From Flaccisagitta enflata (lineage: Eukaryota > Chaetognatha > Sagittoidea > Aphragmophora): a stretch of DNA of 64,000 nt. Below, piece after piece: positions 37,318-50,174 of this stretch (positions are counted from its first letter, which is position 1; every line of letters starts with the position of its first letter). The stretch lies in the NCBI GenBank assembly GCA_965153355.1, contig OZ231128.1, positions 12,028,001 through 12,092,000 on the forward strand, read 5' to 3'. The notes under the pieces are model-generated. The model ran no database searches and was not told the origin of the DNA. It worked only from the letters and a program-made list of their open reading frames with translations. A program made the translations under genes and the position numbers.

Positions 37318-39064
37318 TTAAAGATCCGGGTATAAGTTCGAAATGTCAACTTCCGCCGCATTGGAAACCATCTCCTCTTCGTTTGCTACTTGCGCTTTCC
37401 CGTCCTTTGCGTTTGCTTCCTCTGCATCTTCTTCCTCCAGACCTGCATCTGCTTTGGCCTTTTGCAGTCGCCTCCAAATTCTGGTTCTTCGCACTGCTCG
37501 CTCTTTGGCCGATTCATCTTCCTCCGGAGATTCGTACAAAACATTGAACTTTTCACAATCTTTCTTCTTGTTTGCTTCAGTTTCCTTCGCACGCCGGGCA
37601 TTTCTTGGAAGCAGAAAATCATCCAACCTTTTAGAGAAGTCTTTGCGCTTTGATCTTTTTGAAGGTCGAAAATCCTCTCGACTCCAAACTCCACTTTCTT
37701 CATAGCTTGGAGAGCCTCCATCCACAGCCTCAGAAGGAGCATCTTCATCTTCAGAGCATTCGGCTGCTTTGTCATTTCTTTTGCGAATCCTTGAGTTGTA
37801 CTTGCCTTTGACAACTTTTCCTGTGGTTTGGGCACATACATCAGTTTCCTTGCGATAATGCCGGATGGCCGTTCCTACGGTGTGATCCATGTGAGCTGAG
37901 ACATTTGTCATATCTTTTTTTTTGCAGTGAGATTGGTTGTGCATGCCTCCTCAAATGTTTGTCTGGTTGAGGACTCCACATACTGTCTCCAAAGCCTTGG
38001 ACTGAATTCGATGCAAAAAGCTTCACATGCCGTTCGGCGATACTTTTTCAGCTCATTGCCTGATGCTTTTTGGCCTTCCATGTTTGTAAAAAATGCTTGT
38101 CTGTTCACCTCTTTGCCATTAAGTTGAAGCCTGTCGTGAAACTGTTTCAGCCCTTGTATGTAACCTTCAACGAGTTCAATAAATTCGACTGGCCAGTTGA
38201 CTGTAGGCCTAAGTGCTGGACGTTTCTTGCCACCGGTGAAGGAATTTTTTTTCTCCAAGTAGCCCTTGATAGTGAGAAACTCAACCTCAGGGTCGCGCTG
38301 CTTCTTGAATGTCTTGAGTGCCTTTTCCCACTCCTTAACCTGAACAGTGGTGCAATCGTTAGCACTAGATGCATTGTATGAGACATACACAAGGTAGATG
38401 ACACCAGTGACAAGTTTCAAAAGGGCTTCAACCTCGTCTAGGGGTGCCTTCGCAAAGTCAAAAGAACGCCACTTCCTTCCAACAGTTTGGATCTCATCAC
38501 TGTTTGTCAAGAAAACATAATCCTCCAATGGGAGGTTTTCGATCATATCCACATTTTGCAAATTTTTCTGATGCAAACGATCAGTATTGTGCTGTTTAAG
38601 AGGGTGGAAGTTTAATCGAAAATCTGCCTTGATTTGGTCAAAGGCATTGGCTGAAAGAGGTTCTCCACATTTAATCAAAAACTGATGGAACTTCTCAAGG
38701 CACGACAAATAATATTTGGTAGAATCCCACTTGCGCCCACTTTCAGCATGGGCCAGCAGAAACTTTTGGATAAGCTTGGAATTTTCCACTGAATGGAGGA
38801 TTGCAGTTTTGTCATCGGGATTTGAGATAGATAGGCCTTGGGCTTTGCAAACATAAGTAAGATATCGCCCAACTGTCTTTTTGATAAAACTGTTGCCCGC
38901 TTGCATGATATACTTTTTCTGAGCTTCAGTGTATCGATTGTCAGAGCTCACATCCCTAAAAGACTCCAAGAAGAAAGTAAGATCACATTCTTCATCTTCG
39001 AAGTTTAGGTAAGATAAAGAATCGACCAACTTTTCAGCATCAGGATCCAGAGGAGAGACATCAG
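37318..39064 (-). CDS. tyrosine-recombinase-like C-terminal half of the OTU fusion protein
   Basis: Continuous minus-strand frame from the right edge of the hAT-like target duplication to 37,921, where a run of nine A's causes a one-base frame change. The next frame carries on to the stop at 37,318. The layout resembles tyrosine recombinases such as Cryptons: a helical N-terminal part with core-binding-like helices (SFIKKTVGRYLTYVC, SCLEKFHQFLIKCG); a mixed catalytic-like part; SPRLWRQYVESST where box II (HxxR) would lie; and then, after the frame change, MDHTVGTAIRHYRK, the His/Tyr end box. The usual box I arginine is not obvious, so activity is uncertain. The tail is charged and nuclear-looking (RPSKRSKRKDF). 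There is no in-frame ATG near the start because this is the 3' part of the gene at 40,104-45,913. Confidence 0.6.
37912..37921 (-). other. A9-G frameshift site in recombinase-like gene
   Basis: On the minus strand GC followed by nine A's then GATATG. The upstream frame ends two codons later (TGA). A -1 slip on A-AAA-AAG places the ribosome in the frame that encodes the His/Tyr box. Equivalent to a one-base deletion from A10. Confidence 0.7.
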
Positions 39065-39471
39065 CACTGCCTTGCGGGACCTCATGGGCAGGGTCGGCCG
39101 GTTCCTCGGCACGGTAGGGCCGAATACCGGAGGTCGGGAGGCCTGCACGGGCAGGGTCGTACTGCCTGTATAGGGGTCGGTAATAGGTAATGATACAAAA
39201 AATCTGAGACAAGAATATACTTCACATTCTTTTTAAAATACTGTTGAAAATCATTGACAATGAAAAAAAAAGAAAAAAAGGAAACAAATAACTTGAAATA
39301 GAAAAAAAAGTAGAATGTGCTGCAATTTCAGTTCCTCATTTGTTTTTCGTTTTAATTCAGTTTGAGACCCTATGTTCCGATGTTTGATTGTCGGTGACTG
39401 GAAGTGAAGATAATCCCCGATCGCGATACCTGATCATTCCTTGCCATTCACTGTCTTCAACTTTTTTATTT

Positions 39472-39555
<84 letters not shown>

Positions 39556-40103
39556 AGACTAATTCATTTCAGCGATTTTTCCTCTATGATCCTTAAATTC
39601 TAGAGTTAACCATATGGGAGAATAATCAATTAACTTAAAATGTGTTGTTAAATCATTACAAAACAAAAAATCTATTCATATTTTTCACTGAAATGTACAT
39701 GCAAATAAATTTGAAGGAAGTTAAAGAAATAGAAAGAAAATAAAAGATGCAAAAAATGACAATCACAGAAAATATGAAATATAAAACAAATTAAAGAAAT
39801 TAGAAAAACAGAAGTAACAATATGATATTCAAGAAAAATGCAAAAAAGAAAAAACTGAAAAAAAGAATGAAGAGTTAAAATGAAACATAAAAAGTAAAAA
39901 ATGAGAAACTTCAAAAAGAAATTAGAAAAAAAGTCTATACAGATACGGGGAAGGAGAAGGAGAAGGAGGAGAAGAAGGAGGAGGAGGAGGAGGAGGAGGA
40001 GGAAGAGGCAGAGGGCCGGGATAAGCATCGGGTCTCAGGGAATTGGGACAAGGTGAGGTCCCGGCATGTCGGGGCCTCGGGACCCAAGTCCCGCCAGGCA
40101 TTG
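39065..40103. mobile_element. hAT-like non-autonomous element inside the OTU-recombinase gene
   Basis: 1,039 bp. Termini CACTGCCTTGCGGGACCT and (reverse) CAATGCCTGGCGGGACTT, with 3 mismatches in 18. The flanking GACATCAG is repeated exactly at 39,057-39,064 and 40,104-40,111. CA...TG ends and an 8-bp duplication fit hAT. No transposase is present. The interior holds an (AG)n run (39,476-39,551) and a (GAG)n run (39,950-40,012). Confidence 0.85.
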
Positions 40104-43100
40104 GACATCAGACAACTTTTTGGTGAAAGGCTCATATTGAGACTCGGAGAGATTCTTCATTCGAGCACTCCAGGAAGTGGTCTTACTTGATACTGGTGAC
40201 AGCTTCTCATTTATTGCACTTCTTTGTTTGACCAACTTCAACATAGAGTCTACTGAGTCTTTTGATTCTTTATCATGTGCACTCCTCAACTTTTTTTTGT
40301 AAGGTGACATTTCTGGGCTGCAGTTTGTTCTCAATCTTTTAGACGCTGGTCTGTCTACTATTTCAGATGACTGAGAAGCAGAAGGGTTCAAATCAGGCTC
40401 TGTTACTACACCATCGAAGTGCTTGTCACTAATTGACTTTGGGAACTTTCCTTTTTGGCGTGACAGTTTCTTTCTTAAGTTGCCTGTTGATGGATCAAGA
40501 CTGGAGGGGATTACATCCTCAGCAGAACTGGCACAGGCATCAGCACTATAGGCCAAAGGTACATCTTGAGTCTCAGGAATAGTTGTGGCAACTGGCGAAG
40601 GAGCTGGAGAGGTCCCGAAAAGGGAGACAAGAACTCTTGTAGTCTCTGTTCCACAAGACTCCGATAACTGTTTGCCAGAGGGTACAGACACATTCCCATC
40701 AGGTTGTTGTTGTTTTAATCGGGTATCCAACTTCTCAAGTGACTTTTCGGGTGACTTTTCGAGGGACTCTTCAGGTGACTTTTCAAAGGACTTTTTGGGT
40801 GAGTTTTCGAGGGACTCTTCGGGTGACTTTTCGAGGGACTCTTTGGGTGACTTTTCGAGGGACTCTTCGGGTGACTCTTCGAGGGACTCTTTGGGTGACT
40901 TTTCGTGGGACTCTTCGGGTGACTTTTCGAGGGACTCTTTGGGTGACTTTTCGAGGGACTCTTTGGGTGACTTTTCGTGGGACTCTTTGGGTGACTTTTC
41001 GAGGGACTCTTTGGGTGACTTTTCGTGGGACTCTTCGGGTGACTTTTCGAGGGACTTTTCAAGGGACTCTTTGGGTGGCTCTTTAGGTGACTTTTTGGTT
41101 GAGTTTTTGGTTGAGCTTTTGGTTGAGTTGCCGCTTGACTTCTCAGCAGATTTTCTTGATCTCTTATTCACTGGTTCAACATCATCCTGCTCCTCCGTAG
41201 TGGCAGTTGGTTCACTTGTTGTATCATTTGCATACTGCCCCACCTCAGGAGCTGCTTGAACTGATGCAGGGACCTCTGCCACATCACTGACAGGCTGCCT
41301 CACAACCTGGTTGGTAGATCCTGTTGAGGAAGAAACCTGAGTTCTCATAAACTCCTCAATGAGGAAGTCTTGCTTGGAAGTTGATGGCATATTCCTCAAA
41401 GGTATTGATGGGCATTCCTCTACACCTCTGAAGAAAAGGCTGTCGAACGAACAATGAGGGCCCATAGCGTACTTGAAATTTCCTTTCTTCAGATTCTCAT
41501 GCGTCATTGGAATTCTTTTGCCTTTGTGTCCAAGGAGGTAGAAGATGGGAATGATGGTCGTGTAGTGGGAACCTTGAATCGCTGCATAGATGTCGGCACC
41601 AGTCTGGAGTAGCCAAATAGGAAGCAAATCTTCAGGCTTTAGAGAATCGTGATGAATCCTCAATACAGATGGTTCCCCATTGATTGGCACACGAATTATC
41701 AGAAATTTAACAGAAAGAATTCGGCTAAGGCAAACGAAGTCAGCATGGGAAATTTCAAGCTTTGCAAAATTCTTCCGGTAGTTTTCCTTGACTGACCCCT
41801 GTTCTTTCAAGAATGGGTAAGCATTTGCCAGATCATATTCAATTTCTGGAGTGAAATTTTCAGTGATGAATAACTTAGATGCTTGTTTCAGACTAAACAC
41901 ATGTTGAGCGTGAATTTCAGAGTCTGGAGCCCAAAACGGAAAAAAGTAGCGAGTGATGGCATGAAAGCCACAGTTGCCATCACCCTCGCAGTCAAGTGAA
42001 ACAAATGGTAGGATCTTCCCCTTCATTCCTTCAACAGAAAGAATGGAAAATACTTGACTGGAATCAAGCAATTGTTCAGGTGGGGAAAGCATTTGTTTTT
42101 CCCACTTCAGAAAAGATGATACGGTCTCTCTTGCGTTCAAAAGGGCATTTTGGCTGATTGAAAAACCAGGTTCGTCATGCTCAGATGGACCAGCACTTCC
42201 AAAAATGGGAGTGAAACTTGCAATTGTTGTTGGGTTCACTATCTGAGGTAGAGGCTTCGAACAAGTATTGGACTGGAGTTCAGATTCTAGTTGTGTCTGC
42301 TGACCAGCACCAGAAGTTGATGTAATCTCCTCCATAGCAGTCAGAGGATGGACAGCCCCATGAGCAATAGAACTTTGATGAGATGCAGACCGAGCCTTTG
42401 ATGCCCTTTTTGGTTGACTGTTTGGGATGACTGTTACGGTTGGCTGTATGGGGTGACTTTTGGGGGTGACTCTTTGAGCTGACTTTTCTGTAGACACCAG
42501 GTTTCTAGCATCTCTTGCTGAATCAAGATGCAAGGCAGGATATTGTGTTGAAGTGACAAATCCAGGTCTTGCTAAATCTCTTGATGATTGGTCGAGTAAC
42601 AGCTGACTATTTGCATCACCATGGATACTGCTTAGGTCTATCACATTTATTTCAGAAACAACTGCTGCTATTGGATAATTTGGGCCAGTTGCACCTAGAT
42701 TGGCATGGACTTGTGATATTCCTGGAGTCATCTTTCTTTGTAGCTCCGCATCTTTTATCAGATCTTCAGGCATGTCGAAAGGAGTGAAGAAAGAATCTGG
42801 GTGCTGAGCAGGACATGGCGCAAGAGCAGTGGTCGCTGAGGTAGAAACGGGGGAAGGAGCAGATGTCACTGAGATATGATTATCAGTTGCCACTGAGGTG
42901 GGAGCGGAAGTCAATGAGATAGCCTTGTCAATCATCACGTTCTGTTGAATGGCTGCTGTGTCAGATACACGATCCAATTGCAAGATAGGAATCTCTAGAG
43001 GTGTGAATGCTATACTCTGTGAAAGATGGGACTTGCAGGTCAAATGAGTCTCCACAACAGGATTTTCACCATGGACACCTACATGTGGATTTCTGACATG

Positions 43101-45913
43101 TGAACCAGTGTCCAAAATTTCATCCGTGGCAACTGCAGGAACCATCAGTGGAGTGGATTCAATGACAGGAGCAGATACTTGATCATCAGATGATGAGGGT
43201 GCCACTGCAACACTTGCATTTCCAGTGAAAGTCGTAGAGACACATTTGGAATGGGGCAATTCACTATTGGCAATTCTTTGAGAAGAAATCGTCCCATCAG
43301 AGAGACCCAGTGGAAGGGTTGACACAGGCATATCAAATTTTGATATTACGCTTCTCATGTAGGAGGCATAATCTACTGGCTTTGGCTCTTCATGAAGTGC
43401 GATAGAGGTGACAATTCTTTCTCCATCAGAGATTTGTAGCGCAATTATCTTTGCTTTGGAAATAACCAAAACCTCATCCCCATTTGATATGTCTGAAACA
43501 GAGGGATTCTCCTTCTTAATCAGTTCAAATGTTTGCTTCCAATAGGAGTGCTCCATCAAATTGTGCAGGAACGAGGACTCTTTAGAAGATGATGGAATGA
43601 AGCGAAAAGAGGAAGAGCCAGTGCTTGATACTTGGGGAACCCTGCTTGAAGCAACAGGCAAATTGGCATTTTCTTTTGCTCTTTGAAGAGATTCTGAAGT
43701 GGATGCCTGGTCAAGCAAATTGGAGCAACTTTGTTCAGGTGCACTTGGCAAGATTGATCTCTCAGAAATGTCAGCCTCGCCGTTGTCCAGGTCTTCAGAA
43801 TCAACCATTAGATTTCCGGACTTGCTAGGTGGCAGAACATAAGGATACTGGATCTTGCCCCGAAGTTTTGCATGAACTACATCGCTGAAGCTCTCTTTTG
43901 ACATCAAATGCAAATCTTGGTAAGATTTTGGAAACAAGGTCCGGATAGGAGGAGTTATATCCAGGCGACGATTTTCGATCATCCTAAGGATGAGATGCGA
44001 GTTGCAAAATTATGATGGACCACTACAGGGAAAATCAAGTACAATAATGCTTGAAACACTGGTTAAATAAGATTCTTACCTGATATCATCCCTGATGTCA
44101 TCATACAACTGGTGCTTGGTGACGTTCTTGATCAGCAGATTGAACTTGTTGTGGTGAGTCCTTGGGATCTTGTGATGGGACTCAAGATGGTTCTTCACCT
44201 TGTAAAAGGCACCAGAGGGATTCAACTTCTTCATCTCTGGGTCCTTCATCCAACCTTCGAAACTGTGAGAAAAACATTTTTCTTAAAAAAATGCATGCCT
44301 TAGCATTAGAGTGTCACCAGCAAAATCATATATAACCAAGGTATATACTTACTCGTTGTAACAGCTAAGGGGGCAGTTTTCCAATGGGTTGCGATGCCTA
44401 TACACTATTCGATCATGGAAGACCCGAACCACTCGATAAACCATCTCGGAGGACGAGGAACGAGGATTCTTTTCCAACCTAAAACAAAAGCAAACATTAG
44501 ATGGTTTAATCAGCACAGGGAAAAAATGGACAACTTATCAGAAGAGAAATTTGTTTCTCACCTTTTCCAACCAAATTGGGGTACGTGGAGGGTTTCTTCA
44601 TGAAGTCTAGTAGAAGAAATTTGCTTGAGGGAGGCCTTCCGTTGGAATTCTGCGCATAGATCCACAGCTGAAAAAGAGTAAGCACATATCAGCAAGTTCA
44701 TCAACATTTATGTGTTTTATTTTCAAAAAAAGAGCAGCAGGAAAAGACGAATAAGTTGATTTACAAACCAAAACCAATACATCAACCAAAAAGTCAAAAA
44801 AAGTCATCCGAAAATGTCAGCCAAAACATCAGCCAAAACCTCATCCAAGAAAGTCATCCAAATAAGTCATCCAAAAAGTCATCCAAAAAGTCATCCAAAA
44901 AGTCATCCAAAAAGTCATCCTGAAAGTCATCAAAAAAGTCATCCAAAAAGTCATCAAAAAAGTCAACCAAAAAGTCAACCAAAAAGTCATCCAAAAAGTC
45001 AACCAAAAAGTCAACCAAAAAGTCAACCAAAAAGTCAACCAAAAAGTCAACCAAAAAGTCAACCAAAAAGTCAACCAAAAAGTCAACCAAAAAGTCAACC
45101 AAAAAGTCAACCAAAAAGTCAACCAAAAAGTCAACCAAAAAGTCAACCAAAAAGTCAACCAAAAAGTCATCCAAAAGTCATCCAAAAAGTCATCCAAAAA
45201 GTCATCCAAAAAGTCATCCGAAAAGTCATCCTGAGTGTCATCCAAAAAGTCATCCAAAAAGTCATCCAAAAAGTCATCCAAAAGTCATCCAAAAGTCATC
45301 TAAAAATACCATTCAAAAAGTCATCCAAAAAGTCATCCAAAAAGTCAACCAAAAAGTCAACCAAAAAGTCAACCAAAAAGTCAACCCAAAATCCATCAAA
45401 GTCATCCCTAAAGTGATCCAAAGAGCAATCTTAGATGTCTAAAGTCAACCAGTAGGTAAAGTAATTCCTGAACTGCAATGGCTGCTGCAAAAATTCATTT
45501 CTTTTTCATCATCTGATTTGTACACACCTTGCTTGGAAGTAGAATCCCAAAGACGCACAGGGACATCGGAAGATAGAGGTGGGCCATTATCCAAACTGAG
45601 GTTGACGCTTAAACTAGCCAAGGCAGGATCTGCACCATTACTTGACCGTTCATGCGACTCAAATGAGATTCCTGGAATAAAGAAAGGTATGATTGAAGGT
45701 TGACAATTGATAAGAATAAATTCAAAATCAGACATACTACAGAAACACAGCTATCAGAAACACATCTATCCACTTACTGAGACGTTTGATGTAAGGGTGT
45801 TCTGAAGGGAGGTAGGTGCGGGGATCTTCAGGCGGCAGAGTAATGCGGTAAACGTTAACTGGGTCATCTTCATGATGCGCTAAGAAGCGTTCGAGCTCCT
45901 TTGGAATGGACAT
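40104..45913 (-). CDS. OTU-protease N-terminal part of the fusion protein
   Basis: Six exons, all GT-AG and phase-compatible: 45,913-45,778, 45,671-45,528, 44,667-44,562, 44,478-44,353, 44,262-44,080 and 43,983 onward to the hAT-like insertion. As it stands the last exon reads 69 bases into the insertion and stops at 40,035. ATG at 45,913 (MSIPKELERF). The first five exons (~230 aa) encode a conserved-looking region without a domain I can name. The large exon has a long Ser/Thr/Pro-rich segment, then an OTU cysteine-protease domain: GDGNCGFHAI (Asp/Cys box, ~residue 895) through GSHYTTIIPI (catalytic His, ~1,035). A Lys-Ser-Pro-Glu repeat follows (~1,180-1,310), then a basic region. OTU enzymes remove ubiquitin. 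Here it may protect or process the attached recombinase-like protein. Confidence 0.8.
40739..41130 (-). repeat. coding minisatellite (KSPKESLEKSPEESHE)
   Basis: 24/30-bp units such as GGTGACTTTTCGAGGGACTC read on the plus strand. On the coding strand they encode KSP/ESLE repeats. The core TGACTTTT matches the non-coding arrays. A few more units occur at 42,411-42,495 in the same exon. Confidence 0.9.
44830..45412. repeat. 12-bp minisatellite AAAAAGTCAACC
   Basis: About 45 units (AAAAAGTCAACC and AAAAAGTCATCC) filling most of intron 2 of the OTU gene. The core is the reverse complement of TGACTTTT. Confidence 0.95.
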
Positions 45914-45949
45914 GTTGGCGAGATCAACTGGGGTCCATATTAGGTTGTA

Positions 45950-45962
45950 GTTTTTATAAAAG
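45950..45962 (-). promoter_or_regulatory. TATA-like box upstream of OTU gene
   Basis: TTTTATAAAAAC about 40 bases before the start codon. Plausible core promoter, though it would leave a very short leader. Confidence 0.3.
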
Positions 45963-46239
45963 ATTGCGAGATCAAGCAGGTTTCATGTTGAAAGTTAGTA
46001 GTGATGATAAAAGTTGGCCAGAAAGTTGGTTCAAAGTCAAAAGTTTGAGGTTATGATAAAATCAGTCACGATAAAACGTATATCAAGATAAAATTAGCCT
46101 GAAATGAAGACACGCAGTTGATCACAAATATGTCAAGAACAAATATGTTAAGAAAGAACAACCACTTGCGATCAAAATAACTTTCTGCACAAGAATCTCA
46201 CTCAACGTTGAGTAGCCAATAGGATGATGGTGGAAAAAG

Positions 46240-47480
46240 AAATATAATCTGAGTTAGGAATAAAGAGGGTGGGATTTCAGACAGCAGTATTTCAGACAGC
46301 AGTCAGAAGTGGGACAAGAGAAATGAAGTGACAGTAAAGGGAGGATTGATTAACACAGCAGTAGGCAGCAATTGGGATGTAGAAGGATAAGGGCTATTAG
46401 GCAGCAGCTGGGATTAGATAGAACTAGGGTTTAGGTTCAATAGAGGTAGCATAATAAGAATTAGGCATTAGTTGGAATTAGGGACAGGATAACAAAATCT
46501 AGGCAGCAATTAGGTTATGGGATTAGGGGATAAGGCAGCAATTGGATAAAGGAGGGCAAGGGAAAAGGAAGCAGTTTGGATTAAAGAGGGCAAGGGATTA
46601 GGCAGCAATTGGGATAAAAAGGATAAGGGGATTTAGCAGAAGTAGGGATATGGAGGAATAATGGAATTTTAGGCAGCAGCTAGGATATGGTAGGATGAGG
46701 GGATAGAGAACAAGGGGAATAGGCAGCAATTGGTATGAAAGCAGACAGGGGGTAAGGCAGCAGTGAGGATGTAAGAGAACAGAGGATTGGGGCATTAGGC
46801 AGCAGTAGGGATATAAGAGAACAGGGGGTATTAGGCAGCAGTAGGGATATAAGAGAACAGGGGGTAAGGCAGCAGTGGGGATAAATGAGGACTAAAGGAA
46901 TAGGAAGCAGTTGGAATGAATGAGGACAAGGTTATTAGACAGCAAAAGGGTAAAAAAGAGGACAATGGGATCAGGCAGCAGTTGGGGTAAGAAAGGACAG
47001 GGGATCAGCAGTTGGGGTAAGAAAGGACAAGGGAATCAGGCAGCAGTTGGGGTAAGAAAGGACAGGGGATCAGGCAGCAGTTGGGGTAAGAAAGGACAAG
47101 GTAATCAGGCAGCAGTTGGGGTAAGAAAGGACAAGGGACTCAGGCAGCAGTTGGGGTAAGAAAGGACAGACAAGGGACTCAGGCAGCAGTTGGGGTAAGA
47201 AAGGACAAGGGGTTCTGGCGGCAGTTGGGGTAAGAAAGGACAAGGGGATCAGGCAGCAGTGGGCATAAGGAAGGATGAAGGGAGCAATTGAATGTAAAAT
47301 CAAAAGTGATATGAGGCAGCAGTTGGGAGAAAGGAGAGGGAGAGGTTTCAGGAAGTCCTGGGGAAAAATGAGGACAAGGATTTGAGGCAGTTTAAAGCAG
47401 CAAAAAAAAAAAGTCTGGATTCAGGCAGCAGTTGGCATAAAAGGATGAATGGGCTAAGGAAGCAGTTGGGATCAGTGTTA
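46240..47480. repeat. 33-35 bp minisatellite AGGCAGCAGTTGGGGTAAG... (left arm)
   Basis: Degenerate outside, regular at 46,960-47,270, where the unit runs GGCAGCAGTTGGGGTAAG then AAAGGACAAGGGGATCA. Lies between the C2H2 gene 3' end and the OTU gene. Mirrored at 62,880-64,000. 45,963-46,239 and 47,481-47,720 show no gene. Confidence 0.9.
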
Positions 47481-49141
47481 TCACTTAAAATGGGGAAGAT
47501 TTGTAAGGAATAGGGAACCAGGCAGTTGTTGAGATTAAAGATGACATGAAATAAAATGACCTAGGAATCCAAGGGAAGCTGAAAAACACTATTTGATTGG
47601 CCTAATGTTCATTTGAATAAGAGAAAAAATAAACTCAAAAAAGGTAAATGCCATTATGGAAATAATCACTGCCATGTGTACACAAGTGTCTGGACAAAAC
47701 CAGTCCTATCCAAAAATGATTCATACAAGCTTTTTGTCTTTCAAATAGCTAGCCAAAGCAATGCGCTTCAGGGTCTTGGGATAAGGAGAAATGGTTGCAG
47801 CATGTTTTTGCTTTATGTGATAGTTCATACGCCCTTTGTCTCGGTTAGTGTAATTGCAGTTTGGGTCTTTGCATGGCCAAGGATCAACCTCCCCATGTTT
47901 GTCGCGCATGTGCTTCCTTAGGGCACTTCGGTTAGCGAAGGACTGGTTGCAAGGTTCGCATTGGAGTTGGGATTGGCCATCCTTGTCTTTGTCTTCTTTT
48001 TTCTCTTCCTCCTCATCAATGTTGCCGTCACTTTCGTTGTTTTGGTAGTCATCGTGATCTTTGTCATCTTTTGCATCCTTTGTCTCGTATCTGGCCAGTT
48101 CAGCAACTGCAATAGTAAGAGTTGCAATAAGTTTTTTCCAACAGCAAGAGAGTTATTTTGATTCATGGTAATACCAATTACAGTAAAATCATTATTCAAA
48201 CAGAAACAAGGATGAGAAAAACAAATTGAAGTATATGTCCATCAAAATACTCACCCATAAAAGCTTGGCAATTCTTCCGCACATCTGCATTAGTTTCCCA
48301 CAACTTCGAGAACTTGGCATTTCCAGAATCCCCAAGACCTGGAAATGAAGAGAATTATCAATTTTTCACTGGTGTGCAAGGGATTTAGTTAGGGATTTAG
48401 TTTTGTGTCCAGATATTGCAAAGAGAGGTAAAGAGCCAAAAACAAACATACCTAAGCTTTCAGCAGAAATCTTGGACGTTGATGCATGGTTATCGACATC
48501 AGGAAGACGCTTTCTTGTCATTTTCTTGGCCGATACCTCCTCACCTTTCCTCTTTCTTTTGGCTTGCTCTTCATCACTACTGTCACCCTTATTTTTCCTC
48601 GATGACGTTTTCCTATCCACATATCCTCCCTTGCTTTCCTCCTTCTTGATTATCTTCTCCTTTTTCTCCTTCTCCAACGATTCTTCAGATGAGGCCATTT
48701 TGGATTTCCTAAATAAAGATGATACAGGGAGTAATGTTTTACCTCATATTGTTTCAAAATGCACAGTCTTTTAATTCAAGAAAGAAGTATCCAAGGAATT
48801 CTGTCATAGTTTTGTTTCCACATCAGGTTCATGCACCATCCCAATAACTTACCCAGAAAGCACGGATGCAGACTTCTCCTCTTTGGACGATGATGTTGAT
48901 GACTTAACCGGCCCTGTTTCGCTGGAGGAACTGGCCAACTTCGATGGGAGAGGCAAAGAAAGCAGGTCCGGAATTTGCTTGGCCCCCAGAGTAGTTGGAG
49001 CTGATATGGACACAAAAAGTTCAAAGTTCAAATATCTAAAATTAAACTTGAGAGAACACAAATCAAATTTGTATCCAACAAGGATGGCCAATCATAACGC
49101 CACAACCAGCTAGAAATGCTTAGTAGGTTAAATTCTTGGTT

Positions 49142-49325
49142 GAAACTATAGGGTTGACTTTACAGTTTACAAGGTTGACTGTACAGAGTTAACTTTACGG
49201 GTTGACTTTATATAAGGGTGACTTTATATAAGGGTGACTTTATATAAGGTTGACTTTATATAAGGGTGACTTTATAAGGGTGACTTTATAAGGCTGAGTT
49301 TTTAGGGATGAGCTTATCAGGGCGA
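49142..49325. repeat. minisatellite GGGTGACTTTATATAA (left arm)
   Basis: About ten units in the intron between exons 3 and 4 of the C2H2 gene. Mirrored at 61,070-61,245. Confidence 0.9.
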
Positions 49326-49744
49326 CTGACTCATCAGGATGATTTTTCCATTAGAATTTTGATGGTTCAATGAATGCAAACCTTTAGGAATCTTTGTCCC
49401 AACTGAGGCAACCATCGAAGGAGGAGAAGCTGTGACTTTCCCAGGAATGTCCATGTCCTCAAGCAATTTGGATAGCTTCTCCATTTCCTTGACCGCAACA
49501 TCGTGCTTCATTGATTTGTTGCTCTGTATTTCATCCAACTTGCACTCGAGGCTGAAATAGTGACAGGGAGGAGAAAAATGAGCAGAAAATATTAAAGCAA
49601 TGCAATTAAAATATCTTTAGGGTAAAAAATGAAGGACAGGCATAAGAGTTTACTAGCAATTCTGAAATAAGGAAAATACTAGAAATGCTAGCTGACATAA
49701 CCCAGTATTGAGGACCAGTAAGAATTACATACAAGCCTACTGGT

Positions 49745-50165
49745 CAACAAAGTCACCCTGGCAAAAGTCACCCTGGCAAAAGTCAACCTGGCAAAAGTCA
49801 CCCTGGCAAAAGTCACCCTGGCAAAAGTCAACCTGGCAAAAGTCACCCTGGCAAAAGTCACCCTACTGGCCAACAAAGTCACCCTGGCAAAAGTCACCCT
49901 GGCAAAGTCACTCCTGGCAAAAGTCACTCCTGGCAAAGTCACCCTGGCAAAGTCACCTGGCAAAGTCACTCCTGGCAAAGTCACCCTGCAAAAGTCACTC
50001 TGGCAAAGTTACTTCTGGCAAAAGCTACCTGGCAAAAGTCACCCTGGGCAAAAGTCACCCTGGCAAAAGTCACCCTGGCAAAAGTCACCCTGCATAAGTC
50101 ACCCTGCATAAGTCACCCTGCATAAGACACCCTGCATAAGTCACCCTGCATAAGTCAACCAAATT
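49745..50165. repeat. minisatellite AAAAGTCACCCTGGC (left arm)
   Basis: About 28 units in intron 2 of the C2H2 gene. The mirror array at 60,238-60,645 has a different order and number of variant units. Confidence 0.92.
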
Positions 50166-50174
50166 GTCAACCAC

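Noticed and set aside
44814-45416. 200-aa KSHPKSQPKS protein and its antisense
   Set aside because: Translation of the 12-bp intronic array. The flanking splice sites place it inside intron 2 of the OTU gene.
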